From the NCBI RefSeq assembly GCF_028290435.1, contig NZ_JAQGJV010000003.1:54126-118125 (forward strand): a stretch of 64,000 bases of DNA, in the 5' to 3' direction. This DNA comes from Devosia sp. (GTDB lineage: Bacteria; Pseudomonadota; Alphaproteobacteria; Rhizobiales; Devosiaceae). Under the pieces are notes generated by a model. It did not search any database. It saw only the letters and a program-made list of their open reading frames with translations, and was not told the origin of the DNA. This document shows, in pieces, positions 33,495-43,185 of the stretch (its first letter is position 1; every line of letters begins with the position of its first letter). The position numbers and the translations under genes are program-made.

Positions 33495-34193
33495 TTATTC
33501 GGTTCCGGCTTTCGCGGTGGGTGTCTTGGGCTTGCGCGGGGCGCGGGCCCGTGGGGTCGGGGCGGCCGGCGAATCGGCAGGCTCGGTGGGCAGGACCGGA
33601 ACGGTATTGCCGGACGCGACCTTGGGGGTACGCTTCTTGGCCACTGGCTTCATGTCGATCGGCTGCGACTCGGCTGGCGCCGGCACGGCGTCGAGAATCT
33701 TGAGGTCGCTAGTGATGACCTTGCTGGTCGGCGCGGCCTTGGCCTTGACCGGAGCCTTCTTGGCCACAGCCTTTTTGACGGCCGGGGCTTTCGGCGTGAT
33801 AGCCGCCTTGACCGGAGTCGGCGCAGGAACGGGTGCTGGCGGCGTCATGCCGGCCTGGGCGCGGATCTCGTCGACCACGCTTTCAACCTTGGGATCGGCG
33901 GGCTTGATCAGGCCGCTGGGCTTGACCTCGCCCGTCGCCGTCATGGCGTTGAAATCCTTGCGGATCTGGTCGGTTGTCTGCTTGAGGGGCTGGGTGATGG
34001 CGTTGCGCAGGTTGCGCACTTCATCGAGCCCGGTGGTCTTGTTGATCTCGCGCTGGAACTCGTTGCCCATGCGGCGGATCTGGCCGGTGAGCTGGCCCAG
34101 GCGCTTCATGACGACAGGCAAGTCCTTCGGACCGATGAAAATCAACGCCGCGACGCCGATAACCAGCATCTCTGTCCAGCCTAAGCCGAGCAT
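33495..34193 (-). CDS. tatB: Sec-independent translocase subunit TatB
   Basis: A 232-residue protein. The N-terminal helix and hinge are typical (MLGLGWTEMLVIGVAALIFI, then GPKDLP), followed by an amphipathic helix to about residue 60. The rest is an unusually long Ala/Pro/Lys-rich tail (about 90-232), likely disordered. It partners TatC in signal peptide recognition. Confidence 0.94.
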   Translation of the reverse strand: MLGLGWTEMLVIGVAALIFIGPKDLPVVMKRLGQLTGQIRRMGNEFQREINKTTGLDEVRNLRNAITQPLKQTTDQIRKDFNAMTATGEVKPSGLIKPADPKVESVVDEIRAQAGMTPPAPVPAPTPVKAAITPKAPAVKKAVAKKAPVKAKAAPTSKVITSDLKILDAVPAPAESQPIDMKPVAKKRTPKVASGNTVPVLPTEPADSPAAPTPRARAPRKPKTPTAKAGTE

Positions 34194-34253
34194 ATGTTCT
34201 TATTCCTTGATGACCCAGCGGCCGGAAACCGGCCGCTACGAACATGGGCGCGC

Positions 34254-34469
34254 TTAGGCGTCCTTGCTGCGATCGACTTCGCGAGCATCGATATCGGCGG
34301 TCGTCGTGGTGACGCGTTCCGCCGGCTTCTCGTCGTCTTTCATGCCCTTCTGGAAGGCCTTGATGCCGGTGGCGACTTCACCCATGACGCCGGAAATCTT
34401 GCCGCGACCGAACAGCAGGATGACGACGACGGCGACGATCAGTATGCCCCAAATTCCTGGCGCGTGCAT
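34254..34469 (-). CDS. tatA: twin-arginine translocase subunit TatA
   Basis: A 71-residue protein with N-terminal helix [21 protein letters not shown], amphipathic helix [17 protein letters not shown] and acidic tail. TatA oligomers form the export passage. It is the first of the three tat genes, 60 bases before tatB. Confidence 0.95.
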   Translation of the reverse strand: MHAPGIWGILIVAVVVILLFGRGKISGVMGEVATGIKAFQKGMKDDEKPAERVTTTTADIDAREVDRSKDA

Positions 34470-34571
34470 TTTTCAGGCTCCCTTGAACTTCTTCAGAACG
34501 CGATACATCGATAGGTAGGATGAGAAATAGGTTTAATCGCGCCCTAACACAAGAACGTGTTGGCAATCCGC

Positions 34572-35243
34572 TTAATTGCCAGCGTCGTCCTCCAAATCGG
34601 GGCCGCCGTCAAGGTCGTCCGGATCGAGCGGATCCTCGTCCTCACGCAGAGCGCCGTCGAAGGGCAGCGGGATTTGCAGCGTGGAGGGCAAGCGCCCCGA
34701 CAGCAGGCCCGCGCCCTTGAGTTCCTCAAGGCCTGGCAGATCGCCGAGGCTCTCCAGCCCGAAATGATCGAGAAAGGCATCGGTGGTGCCATAGGTCACC
34801 GGGCGGCCCGGGGTGCGGCGGCGGCCGCGCATGCGCACCCAGCCGGCCTCCATCAGCAGATCGAGCGTCCCCTTACCGGTATCAACACCGCGCACTTCGG
34901 TTATCTCGGCCCTTGTGGCGGGCTGGTGATAGGCGATGATCGACAGCGTCTCGAGCGCCGCGCGCGACAACGGACGGGTCTCATGGCTTTCGCGGCGCAG
35001 CAAAAAGCCCAGATCGTCGGCGGTGCGGAACGCCCATTTGTCGCCACGGCGCACCAGATTGACGCCACGGGGCGCATAGCGGCGGGCGAGTTCGGCCAAA
35101 AGCATCTCGGCATTGGCGCCCTGCCCCAGATAAATTTTCATATCGGCCGGCGCCAGCGGTTCGGCTGAAGCGAACAGCAGCGCTTCGAGAATGCGCAGGT
35201 TGCGCTCGGCCACCTCGGCGTGGTCGTCATGATCGTCGTTCAC
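34572..35243 (-). CDS. scpB: segregation and condensation protein B
   Basis: A 223-residue winged-helix protein that forms the SMC-ScpAB condensin with ScpA. Typical segments are RILEALLFASAEPLAP near the N-terminus, ALETLSIIAYHQPATRAEI in the first winged domain, and RPVTYGTTDAFLDHFGL. It starts at GTG 35243 in a GTGA overlap with the scpA stop, showing translational coupling. The N-terminus is His/Asp-rich (NDDHDDH). The C-terminal tail is strongly acidic. Confidence 0.93.
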   Translation of the reverse strand: MNDDHDDHAEVAERNLRILEALLFASAEPLAPADMKIYLGQGANAEMLLAELARRYAPRGVNLVRRGDKWAFRTADDLGFLLRRESHETRPLSRAALETLSIIAYHQPATRAEITEVRGVDTGKGTLDLLMEAGWVRMRGRRRTPGRPVTYGTTDAFLDHFGLESLGDLPGLEELKGAGLLSGRLPSTLQIPLPFDGALREDEDPLDPDDLDGGPDLEDDAGN

Positions 35244-36028
35244 CGCGGGTCACTCTTGCTGCGGCGCATGAAGAGCGGACCAAACACCTCGGTCTGGCGC
35301 AGGTCGATCTTGCCCTGGCGCACCAGTTCGAGGCTGGAGGCGAAGCTGGATGCACGCACTGTGGCGCGTTCCCCCGGTGTGGTGAGGTATTCGGCGAGGT
35401 AACTATCCATCGGCACCCAATCGAAGCTGTCGCCGATCAGGCGCTGGAGAATATCGCGGGCATCCTGCAACGACCACACGGTGCGTACGAAGGGGGAATA
35501 ATCAGTCGAGATGCCGCGCTCGCGATTGGTGGCGTAGGCCTTGAGCAGGTCGAACAGGCTGGCTTCCCAAATATTATTGCGCGCGATCTCGATCGGCTCG
35601 GGCGCGCCGCGGACAAAGACCTGGACATCGAGGCGCGGGCGATTCATCAACTGGTTGGCGGCGCGGCGCATGGCTTCGAGCCGCTTGAGGCGGAATTGCA
35701 GCATGGCGGCCAGCATTTCGCCGGAGGGTTCGTCGTCGTTGGGCGCCTGGGGCACCATCAGGCGCGATTTGAGATAGGCCAGCCAGGCAGCCATCACCAG
35801 ATAATCGGCGGCGACCTCGATGCGCTGCTCGCGCACGGTCTCGATGAAGGCGAGATACTGCTCGGCTAAAGCCAGAATGGAAATGGCGGCCAGATCGACC
35901 TTCTGGCGGCGGGCCAGATCGAGCAGCAGGTCGAGCGGACCTTCGTAGCCGTCGACATCGACATACATGACGTCGTCCGCAGCCGGAGGCGCGGGAGCAT
36001 CGAACCAATCGGTCGGAGCACTCGTCAT
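35240..36028 (-). CDS. scpA: segregation and condensation protein A (kleisin)
   Basis: A 262-residue kleisin. The hallmark YEGPLDLLLDLARRQKVDLA lies at about residues 29-48, followed by LAEQYLAFIETVREQRIEVAADYLVMAAWLAYLKS. The C-terminal winged-helix part ends RKSDPR-like. It bridges SMC heads and binds ScpB encoded next. It starts 101 bases after the SPOR gene stop. Confidence 0.94.
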   Translation of the reverse strand: MTSAPTDWFDAPAPPAADDVMYVDVDGYEGPLDLLLDLARRQKVDLAAISILALAEQYLAFIETVREQRIEVAADYLVMAAWLAYLKSRLMVPQAPNDDEPSGEMLAAMLQFRLKRLEAMRRAANQLMNRPRLDVQVFVRGAPEPIEIARNNIWEASLFDLLKAYATNRERGISTDYSPFVRTVWSLQDARDILQRLIGDSFDWVPMDSYLAEYLTTPGERATVRASSFASSLELVRQGKIDLRQTEVFGPLFMRRSKSDPR

Positions 36029-36129
36029 GGGGAAAGGGGCCGCAGGTTAACTACCGTGCGAAGCTTGGCCGCTGGGACCAGAGGCGTCAAGCGTAGTGGG
36101 GCGGGCAAATGCCCTTGCCCCAAGGCAAA

Positions 36130-38478
36130 TTACATGGCGAGGCAATCGCCGCCGCTGGCAACGACGCTGGCGCAGAACTGCGCTGCGCTGGCCTGCGAGG
36201 CGGCGGGAACGCGAACCCGGTAATAGGTGCCACGTTCGCCCAGATCGGCGCGCGTGATTTCAAGCTTTGCACCGTTAAGCAGCGACGCATAACGCGCCGA
36301 CAGGTCGTTGGCCACCTGCTGGGCAACCTCGGGCGAGCGCTGCGAGGAGAGTTGCGCGTAGGCGGCGGCGTTGCTGGTCGGCTGGGCCGGAGCGGCTGCC
36401 GCCTGCTGGGTATTGGCGCTGGGAGCGGCCAGATTTTGCGCCGGAGCCGGCGTTGGCAGGCTCGCCTGCGGTGCGTCCACGACGGCGGTCACCGGACCCG
36501 TGGCCGGCGCATCGCCAACCGAGGCAGGGCGAGCATAGGGAACCGGAGCGGTTTTGCCGGCGACAGGGGCGCCAGCGGGATCGACTACGGCGATTTCAGT
36601 GCCGGGCACCAGCGGCGTCACCGGCGCGGCTGCAACAGGCGCGGGGGCAGCCACCGGAGCGGGTGTTGGTTCAGTGGCATTGGCGCTGGCGAGCAGCGAC
36701 GGACTGGCGGTTCCGGCGCCCGGAACGGCCGGCACATTGGGACGATCGACGGGCAGGATGGCGGCGCCCGCGACGCTGTCTTCGCCGCTGACGATCGAGC
36801 CGTCGGGGCGGACGGTCACGGTACGGACCTTGCGGTTGGCCAGGCCTTCGTCGGTGACAGCGGCGGTCGGCGGAATGGCGGTGACTTCATTGACGTCGGC
36901 CTGGTCGCGCGACACCAATTGTTCCTCGGCGCCGGGGACGACGCCGTCCATTTCGTTGAATACGATGGACTGCTGTAACTGCTCGACGGGACCCTTGGCT
37001 TCAGGGACCTGCTTGATCGGCGCGGTATCGGCCACGAGAACCGGCGCGGGACCATCGGTGCCGCCGAGGCCGAGCACGGAATAGAGGCCGAAGCCGGCGG
37101 CCAGCAGCAGTGCGACGGCGACCAATGGGCCAGCGAAGGCCCGAAGCATGCCGGAGCGACGCGGCGCCCGATCCCGGCGGCGCTGCGGCTCCTCCATGGC
37201 CACTGCGGACCGATCGTCTTCGTGGTTGACCCAGCCGATTTCGGCGCCGGTCGCGGCCGCGGCGGCCAGAATGGTCTCGTCGGCGCTCGATACCGCGTGG
37301 GGCACGGGCTGTTGAGGCATCGTGGGCGTCGCGAGGCTACGCAAGGCGGGCGCGGCAGGCGGACGGGGCTGTGGCTGCTGATCGCGGTCGTTGTCGAGTT
37401 CGACACGGACGGCGCGGCCAATCAGGCTTTCGATTTCGTCGATCGGATCGCGACCGGATTCGAGGTCATTGGCGGGCGGGGCCATGGTCGGTTCGACCGG
37501 CACCGGCGACAGGTAGCCATGCTCGGCGCGCGGCTTGGGAGCCACTGGCTCAGGCGTTGGCGCAGCAGCTAATGGAGCCGGCGCCACAGGAGGAGCGACG
37601 TTGGCAGCGGGCGGCGTCGTGCCCAAGCCGAACACCGGCGGAATACGGAATGTGTCGCTGGCAGCATTTTCGGCCTTGTGCAGCGGCGTCAGATTGACGG
37701 GCCGCAGTGCGGGACGGGACTGGACCGGGCGATCCGTCAGATTGGGCGTGACCGCCGTCGGCGCCCACGACGCAACCTTGGGTGGCTCGCTGGCCTTTGC
37801 GGGTTCCGGGGCCTTTACCGGCTCGGGCGCTGCAGCCACATTCTGCGCGGGCGCAGGTTGGACCGGAGCAGGTTCGGCAGCGGGCGCGGGCGCGGCGGCC
37901 GCAGCCATGTCGCCGCGTAGCTCGGCGGCGATCAGATCGGCGATAGCATCGTGCTCATCGGCGGCGAGAAGTCCCGCCGCCGGCGCCGGGGCAGATTCAG
38001 CCGAGGCCTGCGACTGCGGGGTGGACTGCTGCGACGGCTCGTCGAAATTAAAATCGAAATGGAATGGTGCGGGCTCGTCCGCGCTGGCCGCTTCCGGCGC
38101 CGGCACGGGCTGCGGGGGCGTCGCCGCGACCGGTGCGGGAGCGAAGGACGGTTCTTGGCGCGGAATCGTAGCCACCGGCTCGGCGCCGCGGCTGAAATCG
38201 AAGCGTGGGGTCAGGCCCGCGGGAGCGGGCTCGGCTGCTGGCGACGGCGCGGTGCCGGGAATGCGCACGGCGAATGGGGTCACCTGGCCTTCGGGCGAAG
38301 GGGCAGTAACCGGCGTCGGGCGCGCGGAAAAATCGGGAGCAGGCGTGGCATTCTGCGGCGGCTTAACGTCCTGGCGGTTCCCGTGAGCATCCTGGGCCAT
38401 CAGCTTGGACAGCTCGGCGATCAGATCGTCCGAAGAATTCGATTCGTTGGACATCTGCTGCGGTTTGCCTGTCGTCAT
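36130..38478 (-). CDS. large SPOR-domain membrane protein
   Basis: A protein of about 782 residues. A long Ala/Pro-rich, probably disordered cytoplasmic part (about 1-440) precedes one membrane helix (GPLVAVALLLAAGFGLYSVL), then another low-complexity periplasmic linker, and a C-terminal SPOR domain (about 700-782). The SPOR part has YAQLSSQRSPEVAQQVANDL and GTYYRVRVP. SPOR domains bind denuded septal peptidoglycan, so a division-site role is likely. Start ATG 38478 has GAGGG upstream; ATG 38454 is an alternative. Confidence 0.88.
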   Translation of the reverse strand: MTTGKPQQMSNESNSSDDLIAELSKLMAQDAHGNRQDVKPPQNATPAPDFSARPTPVTAPSPEGQVTPFAVRIPGTAPSPAAEPAPAGLTPRFDFSRGAEPVATIPRQEPSFAPAPVAATPPQPVPAPEAASADEPAPFHFDFNFDEPSQQSTPQSQASAESAPAPAAGLLAADEHDAIADLIAAELRGDMAAAAAPAPAAEPAPVQPAPAQNVAAAPEPVKAPEPAKASEPPKVASWAPTAVTPNLTDRPVQSRPALRPVNLTPLHKAENAASDTFRIPPVFGLGTTPPAANVAPPVAPAPLAAAPTPEPVAPKPRAEHGYLSPVPVEPTMAPPANDLESGRDPIDEIESLIGRAVRVELDNDRDQQPQPRPPAAPALRSLATPTMPQQPVPHAVSSADETILAAAAATGAEIGWVNHEDDRSAVAMEEPQRRRDRAPRRSGMLRAFAGPLVAVALLLAAGFGLYSVLGLGGTDGPAPVLVADTAPIKQVPEAKGPVEQLQQSIVFNEMDGVVPGAEEQLVSRDQADVNEVTAIPPTAAVTDEGLANRKVRTVTVRPDGSIVSGEDSVAGAAILPVDRPNVPAVPGAGTASPSLLASANATEPTPAPVAAPAPVAAAPVTPLVPGTEIAVVDPAGAPVAGKTAPVPYARPASVGDAPATGPVTAVVDAPQASLPTPAPAQNLAAPSANTQQAAAAPAQPTSNAAAYAQLSSQRSPEVAQQVANDLSARYASLLNGAKLEITRADLGERGTYYRVRVPAASQASAAQFCASVVASGGDCLAM

Positions 38479-38558
38479 GTTAGCAGCACCCTCTAAAGTT
38501 GCTGAAACGGCGCCCATTCCGGGCATTTTTCGCCAATCATCACACTATTGCGCCCGAA

Positions 38559-40307
38559 TTATGAAAGCTCATCGGGCGCAGACACGCCTAATATTGTCAG
38601 GCCATTGACGATGACCTGACGGACGGCGTTGACCAGGGCCAGTCGTGCCAAAGTCAGCTTTGGATCTTCAACGTTAACAAAGCGTAACTGCACATCGTCC
38701 TTGCCCTTGGCCCAGAATCCATGAAACGCGGCGGCCAGATCATGTACATAGAATGCAATACGATGGGGCTCATGCGCAATAGCGGCTGCGGTGACGGTTC
38801 GCGGCCATGCAGCGAGCACCCGGACCAGGTCCAGTTCGGCGCTGGTGACGATGCGTTCGATCTCGGCAACCTTGAGCGCCTCCGCCGAAAAATCTAGCGC
38901 TGGCAGCTCTTTACCGGCATTGCGGAAGATCGAGAAGGTCCGAGCGTGGGCGTACTGGACGTAGAACACCGGATTGTCGCGGGTCTGCTCCTTTACCAAA
39001 GCAAAGTCGAAGTCCATCGACGCATCGTTCCGCCGGAACATCAGCATGAAGCGAGTCGCGTCGGCGCCGACTTCCTCGACCACGTCGGCCAGGGTGACGA
39101 GGTCGCCGGAGCGCTTGGACATCTTGAACGGCTCGCCGTTCTTCATCAGCCGCACGAGCTGGCAGATGCGCACATCCATGTCGGCGGCATCGAGCGAGAC
39201 GGCCTTGACCGCTGCCTGCAACCGCTTGACGTAGCCCGAGTGATCGGCGCCAAGCACGTTGATCATGTGCTTGAAGCCGCGGATGAATTTGTTGCGGTGA
39301 TAGGCGATGTCGGCGGCAAAGTAAGTGTATGAGCCGTCCGACTTGATCAGCGCCCGGTCGACGTCATCGCCGAAATTGGTGGCGCGGAAGAGGGTCTGCT
39401 CTCGGTCCTCATAGTCGCCATCGGTGTCGCCGCCCTTGGGGCGGTCCAGGTGGCCCTGATAGACCATGTCCTTGGAGCGCAGCCATTCGAGCGTGAGGTC
39501 GATATCGCCCCCCTGCCCGTGCAGCTGCCGTTCCGAGAAGAACACATCGTGATGGATATTGAGCAGAGCCAGATCGGACTTGATCAGCTCCAGCATGGCC
39601 ACAAGGACGCGGTCCTTGACGATAGCGGTGGCCTCAGGCTCGGGCATGGCCAGCAGCTTGGTGCCAAATTCGGCCTTCAGCGCCTGCCCGACGGGCACTA
39701 GGTAATCGCCGGGATAGAAGCCGGACGGGATTTCAATGGTCTCGCCCAAGGCTTCCCGATAACGCAGGAATGTCGAGCGGGCGAGCGTGTCGATCTGGCT
39801 GCCGGCATCGTTGATGTAATATTCGCGCGTCACCTCATAGCCCGAATAGGCCATGAGCGAGGCTAGCGTGTCGCCGAACACGGCGCCGCGGGTGTGGCCG
39901 ACATGCATGGGGCCTGTTGGGTTGGCCGAAACATATTCGATGTTCACGGCTTCGCCGCCGCCCAAATTGGAGCGCCCGTAGTCGGCGCCCTGGGCCGCGA
40001 TGGAGCGCAGCACCTGGTGCCAGATGGCGTCGGCCAGGCGGAAATTGATGAAGCCGGGACCGGCGACTTCGACCGAGGTCACATCGGCGTCGTGCTTGAA
40101 ATGCTCGACCAGAGCCGTGGCCACTTCGCGCGGGTTCTTGCCCAGTGGCTTGGCCACGACCATGGCGGCATTGGTACTCAGATCGCCATGGGCGGCATCG
40201 CGCGGCGGCTCGACCACGATGCGGGCCAACAACTCGGCGCCGACTTCGGGGTAGAGAACCTGGAGCGCATTAGCGACCCGCGAGGCAAAAAGAGCGAAAA
40301 CGTCCAT
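38559..40307 (-). CDS. argS: arginyl-tRNA synthetase
   Basis: A 582-residue class I synthetase. The HIGH-type motif is HVGH (135-138, in NPTGPMHVGHTRG), and the KMSKS loop is FKMSKRSGD. The N-terminal additional domain and C-terminal anticodon-binding DALR domain (ALLNAVRQVIVNGL-like end) are present. It is upstream of the SPOR gene and downstream of dgt on the same strand, a conserved alphaproteobacterial order. Confidence 0.97.
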   Translation of the reverse strand: MDVFALFASRVANALQVLYPEVGAELLARIVVEPPRDAAHGDLSTNAAMVVAKPLGKNPREVATALVEHFKHDADVTSVEVAGPGFINFRLADAIWHQVLRSIAAQGADYGRSNLGGGEAVNIEYVSANPTGPMHVGHTRGAVFGDTLASLMAYSGYEVTREYYINDAGSQIDTLARSTFLRYREALGETIEIPSGFYPGDYLVPVGQALKAEFGTKLLAMPEPEATAIVKDRVLVAMLELIKSDLALLNIHHDVFFSERQLHGQGGDIDLTLEWLRSKDMVYQGHLDRPKGGDTDGDYEDREQTLFRATNFGDDVDRALIKSDGSYTYFAADIAYHRNKFIRGFKHMINVLGADHSGYVKRLQAAVKAVSLDAADMDVRICQLVRLMKNGEPFKMSKRSGDLVTLADVVEEVGADATRFMLMFRRNDASMDFDFALVKEQTRDNPVFYVQYAHARTFSIFRNAGKELPALDFSAEALKVAEIERIVTSAELDLVRVLAAWPRTVTAAAIAHEPHRIAFYVHDLAAAFHGFWAKGKDDVQLRFVNVEDPKLTLARLALVNAVRQVIVNGLTILGVSAPDELS

Positions 40308-40337
40308 GATAAACCTGACTGTGTAAGTCTGGCCGGG

Positions 40338-41531
40338 TTAACGGAATTCCGGACGAGCGTCAAACAGGCGGGCATATTCGTCCAAGGCGTAGGGGTCGGT
40401 CATGCCGGCGATGAAGTCAGCAGCCACGCGGGCCAGTGCGTCGGGTGACGATTCGACTTGCGCAGCGATACCCCAGCGGCCCGGCAGGTCGCGGGTGGCG
40501 ATGTAGCGATCGAACAGCGCCCCGACGATTGCCTCGCCCTCGCGCACCGGAACCATCACCGAAGGGTGGCGATAGACGCGGTCGAACAGGAACTGCTTGA
40601 GGCCCCGTTCGGCTATTGTTGTTTCCGGAGAAAATGACACCAGCGTCCGGCCTGCATGGCGAACGTCGTCGGGGGTGACCACGCCACTGGCAGCAATATT
40701 GGCGCGAGTGGTGCTGATGACGTCCTCGATGGAGCGGGTGATCAGCCGCCGCTGGATTTCGTGCGCCTGCCGCTTGGGGGCGACGTCGGGATAAAGCGTC
40801 ACGACCTCGCGCACGATGGGGCCTGCCCAAGGCACATCGGCCAGATCATCGAGGACGATGAGCCCGGCGCGCAGAGCATCGTCGATATCGTGGGCGTTGT
40901 AGGCGATATCGTCGGCGATAGCGGCGGTCTGGGCTTCGAGCGAGGCATGGGTGGACAACAAGAGGTCGGCGCTGGCCGGGATGTCGTCCAGGCCGGCGGG
41001 CAGGCCTTCCTGGGCGTATTTGCCGAAGGGCGCGCCGTCGGGCGTCAGCAGCGGACCATTGTGCTTGAGAATGCCTTCGAGCGTTTCCCAGGTGAGATTG
41101 AGGCCATCATGCTCGGCGTAGCGATTTTCCAGCCGTGTAACGACGCGGATGGCCTGGATATTGTGATCGAAGCCGCCGAACGCGGCCATCTTGTCATGCA
41201 GCACGCGCTCGCCGGCATGGCCGAACGGGGTATGTCCGAGGTCGTGTGACAGGGCGACGGCTTCGGCAAGGTCCTCGTCCAGATGCAGGGCACGGGCGAT
41301 GGAGCGGGCCATCTGGCTGACTTCAAGCGTGTGGGTCAGCCGATTGCGATAGTGGCGACCCTCATGCTGCAGGAAGACCTGGGTCTTGTGCTGCAGCCTG
41401 CGGAATGCGGTGGAATGGATGATGCGGTCGCGGTCGCGCTGGAATTCGGAGCGGGTCGGGCTCGGTCCGGTGCTGTAAAGGCGGCCGCGCGATTGTTCGG
41501 GATTGCTCGCGTAAGAAGCTCTATCGTCCAT
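40338..41531 (-). CDS. dgt: deoxyguanosinetriphosphate triphosphohydrolase-like protein
   Basis: A 397-residue HD-domain dNTPase. The metal ligands are His67 (RNRLTHTLEVSQMAR) and His96-Asp97 (ALSHDLGHTPFGHAGE), preceded by IIHSTAFRRLQHKTQVF. It converts dNTPs to deoxynucleosides and triphosphate. It diverges from erpA with an 86-base gap and leads the dgt-argS-SPOR run. Confidence 0.94.
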   Translation of the reverse strand: MDDRASYASNPEQSRGRLYSTGPSPTRSEFQRDRDRIIHSTAFRRLQHKTQVFLQHEGRHYRNRLTHTLEVSQMARSIARALHLDEDLAEAVALSHDLGHTPFGHAGERVLHDKMAAFGGFDHNIQAIRVVTRLENRYAEHDGLNLTWETLEGILKHNGPLLTPDGAPFGKYAQEGLPAGLDDIPASADLLLSTHASLEAQTAAIADDIAYNAHDIDDALRAGLIVLDDLADVPWAGPIVREVVTLYPDVAPKRQAHEIQRRLITRSIEDVISTTRANIAASGVVTPDDVRHAGRTLVSFSPETTIAERGLKQFLFDRVYRHPSVMVPVREGEAIVGALFDRYIATRDLPGRWGIAAQVESSPDALARVAADFIAGMTDPYALDEYARLFDARPEFR

Positions 41532-41617
41532 ATGCGATGAAGGCCCTTTCCATTCCGCGCAAGAGTTACTATTTTAGCCTGACCGTTCTGTCATTACCAA
41601 ACGGCGTGGACATCCAG

Positions 41618-41968
41618 ATGACCGAAGCTGCACTTGCACTCCCCAATGTCGTATTGACCGATCGCGCCGCCAAGCGCGTGGCCCGCATTCTCGCCAAGGA
41701 GCCCGAAGGCACGGTGTTGCGCATCTCCGTCGCTGGCGGCGGTTGTTCGGGTTTCCAGTACGAATACAATCTGGTGCAGGAAACGCCTGCCAATGACGAC
41801 ACCGTGTTGGCCAAGAACGGCGCCACGGTGCTGATCGATGCGATGAGCCTGGAATTCATGGGTGGCTCGGAAATCGATTTTTCCGACGACCTGATCGGCC
41901 AGTCATTTCAGATCAAGAATCCGAATGCGGTCGCATCCTGCGGATGCGGCACGAGTTTTGCCGTTTAG
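41618..41968 (+). CDS. erpA: iron-sulfur cluster insertion protein, HesB/IscA family
   Basis: A 116-residue A-type carrier delivering Fe-S clusters to apoproteins. The three ligand cysteines are Cys43 (GGGCSGFQYEY), Cys108 and Cys110 (SCGCGTSF). ATG 41618 gives the usual family length; upstream in-frame codons from 41537 add residues not seen in the family. The start has only a weak ribosome site. Confidence 0.92.
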   Translation: MTEAALALPNVVLTDRAAKRVARILAKEPEGTVLRISVAGGGCSGFQYEYNLVQETPANDDTVLAKNGATVLIDAMSLEFMGGSEIDFSDDLIGQSFQIKNPNAVASCGCGTSFAV

Positions 41969-42025
41969 GCATTGAAACCGTGACCATCAGGCCATAGCGT
42001 CTCGCCGCAAAAGCGGGGAGCGAAA

Positions 42026-43126
42026 ATGGGCTTGGTGAAACGTGTAGACGCGGCAATCGACGCGGCTTTGGTAGGCCGCGTAGTCGGATGCGTGATCCTC
42101 ATCAACAAGGACGGCAAGGAAATCTACGCCCGGGCGGCCGGCTTTGCCGATCGCGAGGCCGCTGCGCCGATGGCGCGCGATTCGATTTTCCGCCTGGCCT
42201 CGGTGACCAAGCCGATCGTGGCGACGACGGTGCTGCGGCTGGTCGATCTTGGCCTGATCGGGCTGAACGACCGCGTGACGCGCTATCTTCCGTGGTTCAC
42301 GCCTGCCAATCCGGACGGCAGCCTTGCGGATATTCGCATCCGGCACCTCCTGAGCCACACGTCGGGCCTGGCCTATGACCTGCTCCCGCCAGACGCGACT
42401 TCAGGCACGTCGGGCGTTGTCAATTCGCTGAAACAGACGCTGACCAATATTGCGAAGGTGAAGCTGGCTTTCGCGCCGGGAACCGGATGGACTTATGGTA
42501 CCAGCATCGACGTCCTCGGCGGCGTATTAGCGGCGATCAACGGCTCCGATGTCGAGGACGCGCTTGCGGCTTACGTCACCGAACCGCTGGGCATGACCGA
42601 CGCGCATTTCTACGTCATCGATCCGGCAAGGTTGACGGCCGCCTATGCCGACGGCAATCCACCAGTTCGCATGGGTGAGCCCCATATCATGCGCAACGAT
42701 GAGGGGACTGTGGTCGGCACCTTCTCGCCCAGCCGCATGCTCAATCCTGCCGCGCCGCAGAATGGCGGCTCCGGGATGGCGGGGACGGCTGACGACGTGA
42801 TGAAGCTGCTCGAGGTTTATAACGGCCGGCCGGGCCTGCTGGATCCTGCGACGGTGACAATGGCTTTGGCCAATCAGATAGGCGAGCTGCCACGGCGGGC
42901 ACACGATGCCGGGAAACGTTTCGGTTTCATCGGCGCCGTGCTGGACGATCCCCAGGCTGCCGGCAACCCGGCGCCCAAGGGCACAGTCGACTGGGGCGGC
43001 GTCTGGGGCCATAACTGGGTGGTCGACCCGCTCAATCGCATGACGATCGTGACCTGCACCAACACCACCTTCGAAGGCTGCAACGGCCCCTTCCGTGACG
43101 ACATCCTGCGGGCGGTTTATGCCTGA
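42026..43126 (+). CDS. serine hydrolase of the beta-lactamase/PBP fold
   Basis: A 366-residue protein of the class C beta-lactamase-related family, which includes esterases and D-amino-acid peptidases. The catalytic SxxK is SVTK (LASVTKPIVAT, about residues 58-61). The Tyr of the second motif is in WTYGTSIDVLG, where the usual Asn position is Ser. The third motif is near WGGVWGHNW. No signal peptide is visible, so it is probably cytoplasmic and not a drug-resistance enzyme. Confidence 0.85.
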   Translation: MGLVKRVDAAIDAALVGRVVGCVILINKDGKEIYARAAGFADREAAAPMARDSIFRLASVTKPIVATTVLRLVDLGLIGLNDRVTRYLPWFTPANPDGSLADIRIRHLLSHTSGLAYDLLPPDATSGTSGVVNSLKQTLTNIAKVKLAFAPGTGWTYGTSIDVLGGVLAAINGSDVEDALAAYVTEPLGMTDAHFYVIDPARLTAAYADGNPPVRMGEPHIMRNDEGTVVGTFSPSRMLNPAAPQNGGSGMAGTADDVMKLLEVYNGRPGLLDPATVTMALANQIGELPRRAHDAGKRFGFIGAVLDDPQAAGNPAPKGTVDWGGVWGHNWVVDPLNRMTIVTCTNTTFEGCNGPFRDDILRAVYA

Positions 43127-43185
43127 CCGGTTTACGGTCCGCGCGGCGATGGCTAGGGTTTGAGGCAAGTAGAGGAATCAAGCGT

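Noticed and set aside
42026..43126. Beta-lactamase resistance gene
   Set aside because: No signal peptide, and the second and third active-site motifs differ from true class C beta-lactamases; a general serine hydrolase is more likely.
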